Origin: Candidatus Azophilus lithoversatilis | GTDB taxonomy: Bacteria > Pseudomonadota > Gammaproteobacteria > Pseudomonadales > Azotimanducaceae | Length of the DNA: 64,000 bases | Assembly: GCA_028278675.1 (NCBI GenBank) | Contig: JAQAJJ010000005.1 | Span: 62,001 to 126,000 of the forward strand | Direction of reading: 5' to 3' | Shown: positions 46,593 to 55,920 of the stretch, one piece after another | How positions within the stretch are numbered: position 1 is the stretch's first letter | How the letters are laid out: the number at the start of each line of letters is the position of its first letter | Program-made: the position numbers and the translations under genes | The notes under the pieces: model-generated | What the model saw: only the letters and a program-made list of their open reading frames with translations | Told to the model about the DNA's origin: nothing | Database searches by the model: none

Positions 46593-47621
46593 CTAGCCCG
46601 CCAGCGCGGCCTCTTCAGGCCCATCGGACGATGCGATCACTGCGGCGCGCTTCGGGTGGGCGGACGCATCGTCATAGAACTGGCTGAACCAACGGCGGTA
46701 CTTGGCGATGGGGCCGTCGCCGTCGCAGAGCATGGGCGATTCAGCGTATTTCTTGTTTTCCCAGATGGGAATGTCCTGCTGCACCTGGTGGACGATTTCG
46801 GCGATCATTCCGTCCGCGAGCATATTGAACCGCTCTGAGATGTTGCGCGGCTTGGTGAAGGCGAAGCGCAGCTTCATCCGGGTCGCGGTGATCGGGGTGA
46901 TCGTGCCGAGCATGGCGGTCTTAAGCCTGCTGGTGAACGTCTGCGTGCTCATGCCGGGCCCGTAGTTGCAAGTGATCAGATTAACGGTCTCCGTTTTGGC
47001 AAAGTCTACTTTTCCCTCGTCGTCAATGGCTGGCGCCAGAGCGGCCAGCTTGGTTTCCCGGCGATGGCCGTCGAGGTTGATCTCGGCCTCGGGCATCCCC
47101 AAAGCGCCATGCACGGTGACGAAGTGGGCGATGTCCACGGCGTTCTCACCCGCTTCCTGTATGGGCGATTCGATTTCCCAGTCGTAGCAGTCGATGGGGC
47201 TCCAGTCTGGATCGTTCAGCTCAGGAAGGTCGTCGATGTCCCACAACGGCGCCACCCGGCGTGGGTGATGCCAAGCCCAGACCATCTGGTTTCGTTCCTG
47301 CACCGGGTAGCTGTACAGGCAAGGTCCTTCAGTTGCCCGCTTCGGAAGGGAGCGGGCATAAGGGACGTTCACGCAAGCGCCGCCACCGTCAAACTGCCAG
47401 CCGTGAAACGGGCAGATGAGCGCATCGCCCTGCACCTTGCCGCCATGGCCAAGATGGGCGCCCAAGTGAGGACAATGTGCCTCCATCACGTGGGCGTGGC
47501 CATCCTCGGTGCGAAACAGCACCATGTGTTCATTGAAATAAAACAGGGGCTTAACGTCGCCAGGCGGCAACTCGGCGCTATAGGCCAAGGCGTACCAACC
47601 GAGGGGAATGGGCAGGCTCAT
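46593..47621 (-). CDS. KshA/cholesterol 7-desaturase-like Rieske monooxygenase
   Basis: A 342-residue Rieske oxygenase from ATG 47621, six bases after AGGAGA. The Rieske site is CPHLGAHLGHGG...LICPFHGW (about 50-75). The iron motif ENAVDIAHFVTVHG has the N/D-x2-H-x4-H spacing of the KshA (3-ketosteroid 9-alpha-hydroxylase) and DAF-36 group. The order GWYALAYSAELPPGDVKPL at the N-terminus also fits. A steroid-like substrate is therefore likely but not proven. It is divergent from a TetR regulator across an AT-rich region with an inverted repeat. Confidence 0.9.
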   Translation of the reverse strand: MSLPIPLGWYALAYSAELPPGDVKPLFYFNEHMVLFRTEDGHAHVMEAHCPHLGAHLGHGGKVQGDALICPFHGWQFDGGGACVNVPYARSLPKRATEGPCLYSYPVQERNQMVWAWHHPRRVAPLWDIDDLPELNDPDWSPIDCYDWEIESPIQEAGENAVDIAHFVTVHGALGMPEAEINLDGHRRETKLAALAPAIDDEGKVDFAKTETVNLITCNYGPGMSTQTFTSRLKTAMLGTITPITATRMKLRFAFTKPRNISERFNMLADGMIAEIVHQVQQDIPIWENKKYAESPMLCDGDGPIAKYRRWFSQFYDDASAHPKRAAVIASSDGPEEAALAG

Positions 47622-47655
47622 AACTTGTCTCCTGTAGGACACATACGCCAAGATG

Positions 47656-47680
47656 GGAACATATTAACCAATTTTGTTCC
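47656..47680. promoter_or_regulatory. Inverted repeat, likely TetR operator, in an AT-rich divergent promoter region
   Basis: GGAACA (47656-47661) and TGTTCC (47675-47680) form an inverted repeat with a 13-base spacer, 35 bases upstream of the Rieske start. The whole 253-base region 47622-47874 is strikingly AT-rich for this genome. It includes TTTTTTATTTTTTGACC and a near-palindrome GACCTTTTTAAAGTC. Related half-sites GTTCT and GTTCC recur near 47758 and 47801. Confidence 0.55.
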
Positions 47681-47874
47681 ATTAAAGATATAAAAAATTA
47701 CACTTTTTTATTTTTTGACCTTTTTAAAGTCACTTTGGGTATTTTTTCTATATCTTTGTTCTATATACACTTCAATAAAGGGTCATTTCTCCTATATCCG
47801 TTCCATTCTTGATTCGCTGCCACGGAAACATCGCGGTGGAGGGCCCAGCCGTTTTTTGCTAGCTTGCGTCTCCC

Positions 47875-48507
47875 ATGAGCAGCAAAGTCGGCACTGGCTC
47901 CCTACAGGCGCGAGCGGAGGACACCCGTCGCGCCATTCTGGATGCGGCCGTTGAGCTTTATCTCAGCCAAGGGGCGGAAAACACCACGGTCAGCGCCGTC
48001 ATCGAGCGGGCCGGGTTGGGCCGGACCACCTTCTACCGCTACTTCAAGGACGCCGACGACGTGTTGAATCAGGCGGTGACCCGAGACTTCGATACGCTGA
48101 TGGCGGACTTCGAGACGCAACGCTATGAGCATGAGGGCCTTGAGGAGCAGCTCGTTGACGACATCGTCTGGTTCATTCGCCAGTTGCGTCGCCGACCGGC
48201 CTTGAAGCTGATGTTCGCCAACAACAGCACCCACCTCTACGAACGAATCGACGAATCACTGGCCGGTTGCTACAAGGCGGCGATGGCCTGCTCGCGACCC
48301 ACCTTTGAACGCGCCAAGGGGTTGGGACGACTGCGCGAAGGCGTCACGCTCGACAAGTACGTGGAGTGGTGCATGTTCGTCGTCATGTCGCTGCAGACGG
48401 TGAACTTCCCCTTCGCCAGCAACGAGTTTCGGCTGCGGGAGATGTTGAAGGACTTTGTGGTTCCGTCGCTGATCATCGCAGGCGACGATTCGGGCGGATC
48501 ACCCTAA
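47875..48507 (+). CDS. TetR/AcrR-family transcriptional regulator
   Basis: A 210-residue repressor. The N-terminal helix-turn-helix is ARAEDTRRAILDAAVELYLS then TTVSAVIERAGLGRTTFYRYFKDADDVL (about 15-62). The C-terminal ligand-binding domain is all-helical and ends SLIIAGDDSGG. It is divergent from the KshA-like Rieske gene and 33 bases upstream of a CoA-transferase gene, so it probably controls both, sensing a substrate or CoA thioester. Confidence 0.93.
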   Translation: MSSKVGTGSLQARAEDTRRAILDAAVELYLSQGAENTTVSAVIERAGLGRTTFYRYFKDADDVLNQAVTRDFDTLMADFETQRYEHEGLEEQLVDDIVWFIRQLRRRPALKLMFANNSTHLYERIDESLAGCYKAAMACSRPTFERAKGLGRLREGVTLDKYVEWCMFVVMSLQTVNFPFASNEFRLREMLKDFVVPSLIIAGDDSGGSP

Positions 48508-48540
48508 AATCGCCATCCCATCCGCGGTGAGGATCAACTC

Positions 48541-49752
48541 TTGAGCGCACCCTTGGAAGACGTCAGGGTTCTGGAAGTGGACAGCTTCATGGCGGCGCCG
48601 AGCGCCGCCGCCATTCTGGCGGACATGGGCGCCGACGTGGTCAAGATCGAGCCCGTCACCGGAGATCCCATGCGCGGCCTGTCCCGCCCGCTGCGCGTTG
48701 AGTCGAAGTTCGCCGACTATGACCTGCAGTTCGATGTGGACAACCGCGGCAAGCGCTCCGCAGCCATTGCCTTGGACAAGCCCGAAGGCCGAGACCTTGC
48801 CCAGCGCCTAGCCCAAGATGCCGATGTCTTCCTATGCAACCTGCTCGCGCAGCGGCAGCAGCGCTTCGGCCTCGACCCCGAGACCCTGTTCGCCATCAAG
48901 CCAAACCTGGTTCACGCCACCCTCACCGGCTACGGCACCACTGGCCCGGACGCCTGGAGGCCGGGTTACGACGTGACGGCATTCTTCGGCCGCTCCGGCC
49001 TCTACGACGCCATGCGCGAGGGCGAAGACGGCATCGTGCCCATGGCTCGGCCCGCCCAAGGCGACCATACCACCGGACTGGCCCTGGTCGCCGCCATTCT
49101 CGCCGCCCTGCGGCTGGCGGAAAAAACCGGTGTGGGACAACTGGTGGAGACGTCGCTCTACGAAACCGCGGTCTGGACCCAAGCCTCCGACTTCGGCGTC
49201 ACCGCAATCGATAAGGCCCCCGTGCGCCGCCGGGCGCGCCATGAACTCCTTACGCCGATGACCAACCGCTATCCCTGCGGCGACGGCAAGTGGGCAGTGC
49301 TCAACATGCTCGACAGCGGCGCTTGGGAACGCCTGTGCCGGGCCGTCGGCCGCGAGGACTGGCTCGCCGATGAGCGCTACGCGACCGGCCGTGATCGCTA
49401 CAAGCACATGGCGGAACTCGTCGACGGCATCGACGCAACGCTCGCCACCAAGACCCGCGACGAATGGGGCGCCATCTTCGACGAGCAGGGCCTGATCTGG
49501 GGGCCGGTGCTGGGTCTGCACGAAGTGGTGGAAGACCCCCACGCCAACGCCATCGGCCTGTTTCCGGAGCTTCGGCACCCGGAACTCGGGACCTACCGCA
49601 CCGTCAACGCGCCCATGCGCTTCAAATCAGCCGACGTCCGGCCCCGGGGGCCTGCCCCGGCGATGGGCGAGCACACCGAGCAAATCCTCCGCGAAGCCGG
49701 CCTATCACAGCCGGAAATTCAGGATTTGCGTAATGACGGCATCGTCAATTAG
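48541..49752 (+). CDS. CaiB/BaiF-type CoA-transferase (class III)
   Basis: A 403-residue family III CoA-transferase from TTG 48541, after GTGAGGA. It has VLEVDSFMAAPSAAAILADMGADVVKIEPVTGDPMR, NRGKRSAAIALDKPEGRDL, the catalytic aspartate region PAQGDHTTGLALVAAILAALRLAEKTGVGQLVE (near 175) and NRYPCGDGKWAVL. It moves CoA between carboxylic acids such as a bile-acid, carnitine or oxalate relative. It follows the TetR gene in the same direction and is the natural activating step for an acid produced by the oxygenases. Confidence 0.92.
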   Translation: MSAPLEDVRVLEVDSFMAAPSAAAILADMGADVVKIEPVTGDPMRGLSRPLRVESKFADYDLQFDVDNRGKRSAAIALDKPEGRDLAQRLAQDADVFLCNLLAQRQQRFGLDPETLFAIKPNLVHATLTGYGTTGPDAWRPGYDVTAFFGRSGLYDAMREGEDGIVPMARPAQGDHTTGLALVAAILAALRLAEKTGVGQLVETSLYETAVWTQASDFGVTAIDKAPVRRRARHELLTPMTNRYPCGDGKWAVLNMLDSGAWERLCRAVGREDWLADERYATGRDRYKHMAELVDGIDATLATKTRDEWGAIFDEQGLIWGPVLGLHEVVEDPHANAIGLFPELRHPELGTYRTVNAPMRFKSADVRPRGPAPAMGEHTEQILREAGLSQPEIQDLRNDGIVN

Positions 49753-49778
49753 CCGCGAACCTCCGGTCGTTTCGAGTT

Positions 49779-49808
49779 GCGCGGCGCGAAATCCCCGTTG
49801 CGCCGCGC
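49779..49808. terminator. GC-rich hairpin between convergent genes
   Basis: GCGCGGCGC (49779-49787) pairs with GCGCCGCGC (49800-49808), a perfect 9-bp stem with a 12-base loop. It lies in the 90-base gap between the CoA-transferase and MFS genes; no T tract follows. Confidence 0.45.
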
Positions 49809-49842
49809 CGCAAGGCCGCCGCCGACTCCGGCCAAACTCCAA

Positions 49843-51087
49843 TCAATAAGGCCCCGTGCCGGGTTGCGCAGCGACCCGACCGCTTCGCCCCAGGCGAAGC
49901 GCCCTCACCATCGCCACCAGGCCGAGCAGCGTGAAAAAGGCCGCGGCCAGAAACGGAGCGCCGGGGAAATAGACCGGCGCATTGGCGGCGCTGAACCACG
50001 CAAAGGTCTGGGTCATGAAGGGCGGCGAAAGGATGGACACCAGGCTGGCCATGCTGCCGAGAGCGCCTTGCAGCTCGCCTTGCGAATCCGCCGGCACCTG
50101 ACTCGACATCAGGCTCTGCAGTGGCGCAGCGATGAAGCCTTGCGCCGCACCCACCACGATGACGATGTACATCATCCAGCCGAACGGCACGAAGGCGTAG
50201 CCGAGAAAGGCGATGATGGTCATGGTCAAGCCGACGTAGGCGGTGCGCTCGGTGCCGTAGCGCGTGAGGAAGCGGCGGATCAGGTAGGTCTGCACCAGGA
50301 TCATGCACACCCCGACCGCACCTAGGGAGAAGCCAATCTCCGTCGGCGACCAGCCGAACTTCTCGATGGCGAAATAGGACCACACGCTCGGCAGCGAGTG
50401 GTGGCCGATCAAGTAGAAGAAGTAGGTGAAGACCAAGCCCATGACCATCGGGTAGCGCCAAAGTTGATTGAAGGCTCCGAACGGATTGGCCCGCTTCCAT
50501 TCGAAGCGGCGCCGGTTTTCGGCTTTCAGCGACTCCGGCAGCACGAAGAAGCCGTACAGCACGTTGGTGAAGGCCAGCGCCGCCGCCGCATAGAACGGCG
50601 CCCGGGGGCCGTACTCCCCCAGAAAGCCGCCAATCACCGGGCCGACAATAAAGCCCGTGCCGAAGGCCGCGCCCATCAGGGCGAAGTTCTTGGCCCGCTC
50701 CTCGGGCGGGAAGCTGTCGGCGATGAAGGCGTTGGCAATTCCGTAGGTGGAGGCCGAGATGCCCGCGATGAACCGGCCGAGGAACAGCCATGCGATGCTC
50801 GGCGCCCAGCCCATCAGCAGGTAGTCGCCGCCCATCAGCAGCAGGGAGAGCAGCAGCACCGGTCGGCGCCCGAAGCGGTCGGAGAGGTTGCCGAGCACCG
50901 GGGCGCTGAAGAACTGCATGGCGGCATACACGAACATCAGCCAGCCGCCGTACTGCGCCGCCGAGGAGAGCGGCTCGGAGCTGACGTCCATGATGAGCTG
51001 CGGCACCACCGGCATGATGATGCCGAAGCCGATGGAGTCGAGCAGGACCGTGACGAAGATGAAGGCGAGGGCGTGCTTCGGACGCAT
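49843..51087 (-). CDS. TetA-like MFS transporter
   Basis: A 414-residue 12-helix transporter from ATG 51087 (a TTG lies one codon earlier). It resembles the tetracycline/proton antiporter branch: [27 protein letters not shown] in TM1, [18 protein letters not shown] (motif A), [21 protein letters not shown], and [16 protein letters not shown] (motif C of drug antiporters). Export of a hydrophobic compound or uptake of the growth substrate are both possible. It is 53 bases downstream of the CYP153 gene on the same strand. Confidence 0.88.
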   Translation of the reverse strand: MRPKHALAFIFVTVLLDSIGFGIIMPVVPQLIMDVSSEPLSSAAQYGGWLMFVYAAMQFFSAPVLGNLSDRFGRRPVLLLSLLLMGGDYLLMGWAPSIAWLFLGRFIAGISASTYGIANAFIADSFPPEERAKNFALMGAAFGTGFIVGPVIGGFLGEYGPRAPFYAAAALAFTNVLYGFFVLPESLKAENRRRFEWKRANPFGAFNQLWRYPMVMGLVFTYFFYLIGHHSLPSVWSYFAIEKFGWSPTEIGFSLGAVGVCMILVQTYLIRRFLTRYGTERTAYVGLTMTIIAFLGYAFVPFGWMMYIVIVVGAAQGFIAAPLQSLMSSQVPADSQGELQGALGSMASLVSILSPPFMTQTFAWFSAANAPVYFPGAPFLAAAFFTLLGLVAMVRALRLGRSGRVAAQPGTGPY

Positions 51088-51140
51088 CAACGCAACCGCC
51101 CCCGCTCACTGGCGGAAGCGGCCCTCATGAGATGTCGATC

Positions 51141-52382
51141 TCAGTGCTCGTGGACGCGGACCGGAAGTTCGAGGTAGCCCTTTACAAATGCCGACAGCGT
51201 GCGCTCCGGCTCGCCCACCACCTCCACCGAGCGGAAGCGCTTCATGATCTCCTCCCAGAGCACGCGAAGCTGCATCTCCGCCAGCCGGTTGCCCATGCAG
51301 CGGTGGATGCCGAAGCCGAACGAGAGGTGGTGCCGGGCGTTCTTGCGGTCGATGATGAAGTCGTTGGGATTGTCGATCACCTCGTCGTCACGGTTGCCCG
51401 AGACATACCACATGCACAGCCGGTCCCCGGCCCGGATGCGATGGCCAGCGAAGTCGGTGTCCTCCACAGCCGTGCGCAGCATGTAGGCCAAGGGCGTCTG
51501 CCAGCGGATGATCTCCGAGACCATGTTGCGGATCAGCTTCGGGGAGGGGTCGGCGCGCAGCTTGTCGTACTCGCCTGGGAACTGATTCAGCGCCAGCACA
51601 CCCCCGGAAATCGAATTGCGCGTGGTGTCGTTGCCACCGACGATCAGCAGGATCAGGTTGCCGAGAAACTCCATCGGCGCCATCTTCCGGGTGTTCTCGC
51701 CGTGGGCGAGCATGGAGATCAGGTCATGGGCAGGCGGCTGATTGACCCGCTCGTTCCAAAGACGGGTGAAATAAGCCAGGCATTCGTGGAGCTCCTCGCG
51801 GCGCTGGTCCATGGTCTCGATCACTCCATGCCCAGGTACCGCGGTGGCCACGTCCGACCAGCGCGTGAGCTTGCGCCGCTCCTCGAAGGGGAAGTCGAAC
51901 AGGGTGGCCAGCATCTGGGTGGTGAGCTCGATGGACACCCGATCCACCCAATTGAAGGTCTCGCCCCGGGGCAGGGAATCGAGAATGCCCGCCGCCCGTT
52001 CGCGGATGGTGCCTTCCAGCGCCTGCAGGTTGCGCGGCTCCACCACCGGCTGCACCGTGGCCCGCTGCACGTCGTGCTTGGGCGGATCCATGGCGATGAA
52101 CATGGGCGTGTCCATGATCTCCTCCTCCGGCACCGAGACCGGCGGCCCCAAGGTGATGCCCTCTTCAGAGGAGAACTGCTCGTGGTTCTTCTCCACGGCC
52201 ATGATGTCGTTGAATTTGGTCACCGACCAGTACGGCCCGAACTTGCTTTCCGGGCAGTAGTGGATCGGCGCCTCGTCGCGCAGGCGCTCAAAGAAGCCCC
52301 AATGGGCGTCCTGCTGAAAAAGGTGGGCGTCGGAGACGTCGATTTGCTCGAGAGGGATGGCGTAGGGGTCTAGCGTATTCAT
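51141..52382 (-). CDS. CYP153-family cytochrome P450 (alkane/fatty-acid omega-hydroxylase type)
   Basis: A 413-residue P450 from ATG 52382. Its wording is that of CYP153: IPLEQIDVSDAHLFQQDAHW, FGPYWSVTKFNDIMAV, LLIVGGNDTTRNSISGGVLALN (I-helix), MVSEIIRWQTPLAYMLRTA (ExxR), MWYVSGNRDDEVIDNP and SFGFGIHRCMGNRLAEMQL (haem thiolate). CYP153 enzymes hydroxylate the terminal carbon of medium-chain alkanes, fatty acids or limonene-like molecules using ferredoxin and ferredoxin reductase, neither of which is encoded here. The ATG is the end of palindromic element C, with AAGAGA six bases before it. Confidence 0.93.
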   Translation of the reverse strand: MNTLDPYAIPLEQIDVSDAHLFQQDAHWGFFERLRDEAPIHYCPESKFGPYWSVTKFNDIMAVEKNHEQFSSEEGITLGPPVSVPEEEIMDTPMFIAMDPPKHDVQRATVQPVVEPRNLQALEGTIRERAAGILDSLPRGETFNWVDRVSIELTTQMLATLFDFPFEERRKLTRWSDVATAVPGHGVIETMDQRREELHECLAYFTRLWNERVNQPPAHDLISMLAHGENTRKMAPMEFLGNLILLIVGGNDTTRNSISGGVLALNQFPGEYDKLRADPSPKLIRNMVSEIIRWQTPLAYMLRTAVEDTDFAGHRIRAGDRLCMWYVSGNRDDEVIDNPNDFIIDRKNARHHLSFGFGIHRCMGNRLAEMQLRVLWEEIMKRFRSVEVVGEPERTLSAFVKGYLELPVRVHEH

Positions 52383-52500
52383 CTGGTTCTCTTGATCGGG
52401 GGATAAGGCCGTCGCATGAGTCAACTTATTGCACCCGACTGGGTGCGCCACCCCAAGGCGGCGCGTCCGCTCGTCGGCTTGGAGCGTTGCCTCGCAGGCC
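52380..52500 (-). repeat. Palindromic element copy C, at the CYP153 start
   Basis: A 121-bp copy that aligns with copy B throughout. On the minus strand it includes GAGGCAACGCTCC, CCGACGAGCGGACGCGCCGC, GTTGACTC and CCCGATCAAGAGAACCAGATG. Its last three bases form the ATG of the P450, in the place where copy B has GTG. An open frame through it reads EATLQADERTRRLG, like EATPQTDEKARRLG in copy B. Confidence 0.85.
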
Positions 52501-52527
52501 ATTGTAAGACATTCCGCCCCGGGCGCA

Positions 52528-53679
52528 TCAACCCCCGGAAACCAGGGCGCCCGCGTAGTCCGGTTCCGCGCACTCGTTGGGCAGCGCTGCAATCCAATCC
52601 GCGACCACCGCCAGGCCGCGTTGGTGGACGATGGAGCGGCCGATTTCCGGCATCCGCGTCGCCGGGTCGTCATCGGCCATGCGGAACACGAGGATCGAGT
52701 CGTCGGGCTGGCCGGGCACGATGGAGTAGCGCCGCCCGCCGGTGCCTTGGCCCGCAGCAATGGGTGGCTTGCACAAGCCAAGGCGGCGCAGCGTATCGTG
52801 GTGGGCGTTCAGCCAAAGGCCCGTAGTGTCGGCCCGTCCCGCTGGGTTGTGGCAATGGCCGCAGTTGGCGTCGAGATAAGAGCGCGCCAATCCGGCCAAC
52901 GGTTCACCAGGGCTGCTCCAGTCCGCGTTCCGGGCCCACTCAGTCGCAGGCGGGGCGCCGTCCAGCCAGCCCAGCGCCTGCCAGTGCGCAATCTGATTGC
53001 CAGGTCCGCCGCCATAGCCGCGGTTGAGCTGTCGGGTGGTCAGGCCGATGGGCAGCAAGGCGTCTCCATCCTGCCCCGTAACATGGCAGCTAGCACATTG
53101 GTTGCGGCTCGGCACCATGTAGTTAACCGTCCTCGCCGTGCCGCCGCCCTCAAACGCCAATCGCAGCGGGATGATCGCGCCGGTGATGGACAGCCAGGCC
53201 TCACTGCCGCGCCACACATAGGCGAGCGCTTCCCAACCCTCGGGTTGGCGCACGAGCAGGCGGGTTTCCACTAGGGAAGTGCGGGCCAGATCGAGCGCTT
53301 CGACCGCGCCATCCCAACCCTCCACCGCCTGCGCAACGCCACCGACGGTGGGATAGAAGAAGGTTTTGCTGATCAATGTGCCCACCGGCAGCGCATACGC
53401 TTGGTCGGCATCGAAGCGGCCACTTTGACCCGGCGGCAGCCAGACTGCGCGAAGCTTCTGCGCGTAGTCGGCAAACAGCGGCGTGTTGACGTCGTAGGGG
53501 AGAACCCCCTCCCCCAAAACCAGGCGGTCGCCCCGGTGCTCGACCAGCCCCCAATCGGAGAGCCGCTGCGGATATTCACCAGAAGCGTGGAGCCGCACCT
53601 GCGGTGTCGGGGCACAGGCACCGAGTACGCTAAGCCCGCAGCAAAGTGCAAAGCTCGCGGTGGCGCGGTCCCATCCCAC
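52528..53679 (-). CDS. Lipoprotein c-type cytochrome (SO_2930-like, two haem motifs)
   Basis: A 383-residue exported lipoprotein (signal with CGLSVLGAC). Two CxxCH haem-binding motifs, CASCH (near 195) and CGHCH (about 268), lie in the C-terminal half, with candidate axial ligands. The N-terminal half (LSDWGLVEHRGDRLVLGEGVLPYDVNTPLFADYAQKLRAVWLPPG) is as in the SO_2930 family that I recall as recurrently paired with a beta-helix protein. Electron transfer in the periplasm is likely; its partner is unknown. It ends 16 bases downstream of the beta-helix gene. Confidence 0.85.
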   Translation of the reverse strand: MGWDRATASFALCCGLSVLGACAPTPQVRLHASGEYPQRLSDWGLVEHRGDRLVLGEGVLPYDVNTPLFADYAQKLRAVWLPPGQSGRFDADQAYALPVGTLISKTFFYPTVGGVAQAVEGWDGAVEALDLARTSLVETRLLVRQPEGWEALAYVWRGSEAWLSITGAIIPLRLAFEGGGTARTVNYMVPSRNQCASCHVTGQDGDALLPIGLTTRQLNRGYGGGPGNQIAHWQALGWLDGAPPATEWARNADWSSPGEPLAGLARSYLDANCGHCHNPAGRADTTGLWLNAHHDTLRRLGLCKPPIAAGQGTGGRRYSIVPGQPDDSILVFRMADDDPATRMPEIGRSIVHQRGLAVVADWIAALPNECAEPDYAGALVSGG

Positions 53680-53694
53680 GATCAGGTCCGTGCC

Positions 53695-54921
53695 CTAAGC
53701 GGCGCCCTCGGCCAATTCCACGGGCGCGAGCCGCGGATGAGCGCACTGGTGTTCGCTGGTGACGACCGCCGGGCTGGCGTAGTCGTTGGCGCCGTCCACG
53801 TTGAGCACGTCCGCCGGCGCGTTGTCCACGCAAATGGCGAATTCAGCCGCCGTGCGCTCAGGATGGCGCACCCCATCCCAAACCACGTCCGGCAGGTGGC
53901 CCTCGGCGCCGTACAGCGCCAGGCGAACCGCCTCCAGCCCCTCGTGATCCGGGGCGCCGCCGCCGGGACCAAAGGTGTTGCCGAGGATCAGGAGCGCTTC
54001 CGGGTAGGGGTCGAAGGTCTCCACCACCTTCCGCTCGCCGGTGTAGTTGGCGCTGAAGTAGCTGGAAATCAACACGTTGGCGGTTTGGTTGTTGCGGATT
54101 TCGTTATCGAACACCTCCACCCGGTCATTGGCGTTGATGAGGATGCCGGACCCAGCCGGCACTCCGGCCACCGCCGACCCAGGAATGCCGAAGTTGGCGG
54201 TGTTGTTGTCAACGACCCGATTGTTGAACACGCGAGTGCTGTGGCCCTCCTCCGGCAGGTCCGGCATGTTGAAGACGAGGATGCCGCCGGTGTTGTTGAC
54301 CGCCTCGTTGCCGAACACGTCCGCATGGACCGTGTTCTCAATCTCGATGCCCGCCACGTTGAATTCGGCCCGGCTGTCGCGCACCACGACGTTGCGCGAC
54401 TGGCCGACGTAAATGCCCGCGTCCGATGCGCCGATGGCCACCGAGCCCTCGATGAGGGTGTTTTCGGTCTGCACCGGATAGATGCCGTAGGCGCCGTTTT
54501 CAGCGCTCGGGCCGCCAGTCCATTCGGTGCGCACCCGGCGCACGGTGATGTTGCGCCCGTCGGTGATTTTCAGGGCATCGCCGGCGGTGTCTTCAATAGC
54601 GAGATCCTCGATGGTGAAGTCACTGGCCGTCACCAACAGCCCTTCGGCGCCCGCCAACTGCCCCTTGAAGCTCAAGATGGATTGATCCATACCCGCGCCG
54701 CGGATGGTGACGCCGACCGTGTTGAGCACCAGACCTCGCTGCAGGCTTAGCGTGCCCGCCGGAATCTCAATGACCGACCCCGGCACCGCTGTCTCGACCT
54801 GCAGCCGGAAGGTTTCCTCTGCGCTCGGCGGCGGGGCTGGCGGCGCCTCGTCGGCAGGCTCGCAGCCAGCGAGCAGAGCGGCAGCAAAAAGGGCGGGCAA
54901 AGCGTGAACGTGAATGCGCAT
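53695..54921 (-). CDS. Parallel beta-helix repeat lipoprotein
   Basis: A 408-residue exported lipoprotein (signal FAAALLAGCEP) followed by a proline-rich linker and a right-handed beta-helix. Repeats include NTVGVTIRGAGMDQSILSFK, DFTIEDLAIEDTAGDALKIT, NITVRRVRTE, GASDAGIYVGQSRNVVVRDS, VAGIEIENTVHADVFGNEAV, TGGILVFNMPDL and ANVLISSYF. It resembles pectate-lyase-like and NosD-like folds, without a recognisable catalytic triad. It is operonic with the cytochrome, and the pair recurs in other proteobacteria by my recollection. Polysaccharide or metal handling is a guess. Confidence 0.85.
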   Translation of the reverse strand: MRIHVHALPALFAAALLAGCEPADEAPPAPPPSAEETFRLQVETAVPGSVIEIPAGTLSLQRGLVLNTVGVTIRGAGMDQSILSFKGQLAGAEGLLVTASDFTIEDLAIEDTAGDALKITDGRNITVRRVRTEWTGGPSAENGAYGIYPVQTENTLIEGSVAIGASDAGIYVGQSRNVVVRDSRAEFNVAGIEIENTVHADVFGNEAVNNTGGILVFNMPDLPEEGHSTRVFNNRVVDNNTANFGIPGSAVAGVPAGSGILINANDRVEVFDNEIRNNQTANVLISSYFSANYTGERKVVETFDPYPEALLILGNTFGPGGGAPDHEGLEAVRLALYGAEGHLPDVVWDGVRHPERTAAEFAICVDNAPADVLNVDGANDYASPAVVTSEHQCAHPRLAPVELAEGAA

Positions 54922-55035
54922 GGGGATCTCCTTGGCTGGCCAATGAGCTTACAACAGCCCCTCCATGCGGTCGATGGCCACGACGGAACCACCAGCCGGC
55001 GGGCCGTTCCCACCGGTCCCGTGGACGCCGGTCCA

Positions 55036-55920
55036 TCAACCGACCGCTCGGCGTTGACGGGGTGCCCGCCTTTTCTTGGTGCGTCGATAGATTGGCCGCA
55101 TCACGCCCCAACCGCCGCCGAGCTTGGTGTCGATGACGCCGATCATCTCGGTGTGCTCTTCGACCGTGACATCGCCGCCCCGTCGGCGAAGCATGGCTGC
55201 GGTCGCGGTGGCAGCCCGGCATTCGGCGAAGTCGAGCGGCGTGCCGCCGTCCGCCTTCGACAGTGCATTGACGTCCGCGCCGCAATCAAGCAGCAGCCGA
55301 GCAACCGCTGTGGCGTCGAACAGTGCGGCCACATGCAGGGGCGTCCAGCCGTCATGGGCCCGGGCCGCAATGTCCGCACCGGCATCCACGAGCAGCTTGG
55401 CGGTCGCTAGGGATCGCTGGAAGGCAGCGGTGTGCAACGGCGTGTAGCAAAAAAACTCCCGAACTCGGACATCGGCCCCACTTGCCAACAGGACTTCCGC
55501 AGCGGCGGCGCTGTCAAACCGGGCGGCCACGCTCAGTGGCGTCGCCCCCGAAGCCAACCTGCCGTTGACGTTCGCGCCGCAATCCAACAACGCCGCGGCC
55601 GTTGCCGGCCCATTCGCCCAAGCGGCCAAGTGCAAGGGCCGGTCGCCCTCCCTTTCCCAAGTGGTAAAGCCGAGGCCTAAATCCCGCAGGGTCCGCATCA
55701 ACTCGGCTGACAGCGACTTGCCGTCATCCTTGAGGCGCGCATCGACCGGCACTCCCCCGTTCACCAAGGCTTGGCAATCGGTGCTTAGGCCCATCACCGC
55801 AGCGAAGTGCAGGTCGGTCCAATCGTCCTCGCCCACGGCCGCGGGAGACAGCTCTCGTTTCAACACTTGGGCCAAGGCGCGCCCGGCTTGCAGCTCATTG
55901 ATTTTCATGTCCAAGTCCAT
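55036..55920 (-). CDS. Ankyrin-repeat protein
   Basis: A soluble protein of up to 294 residues (ATG 55920; ATG 55908 beginning MKINELQ is equally likely). At least five ankyrin repeats follow: DDWTDLHFAAVMGLSTDCQALV, DRPLHLAAWANGPATAAALLDCGANVN, ATPLSVAARFDSAAAAEVLLASGADV, YTPLHTAAFQRSLATAKLLVDAGADI, WTPLHVAALFDATAVARLLLDCGADVN and GTPLDFAECRAATATAAMLRRRG. The C-terminal tail is very basic (RRTKKRRAPRQRR). Ankyrin repeats bind proteins; no partner is indicated. Confidence 0.9.
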   Translation of the reverse strand: MDLDMKINELQAGRALAQVLKRELSPAAVGEDDWTDLHFAAVMGLSTDCQALVNGGVPVDARLKDDGKSLSAELMRTLRDLGLGFTTWEREGDRPLHLAAWANGPATAAALLDCGANVNGRLASGATPLSVAARFDSAAAAEVLLASGADVRVREFFCYTPLHTAAFQRSLATAKLLVDAGADIAARAHDGWTPLHVAALFDATAVARLLLDCGADVNALSKADGGTPLDFAECRAATATAAMLRRRGGDVTVEEHTEMIGVIDTKLGGGWGVMRPIYRRTKKRRAPRQRRAVG

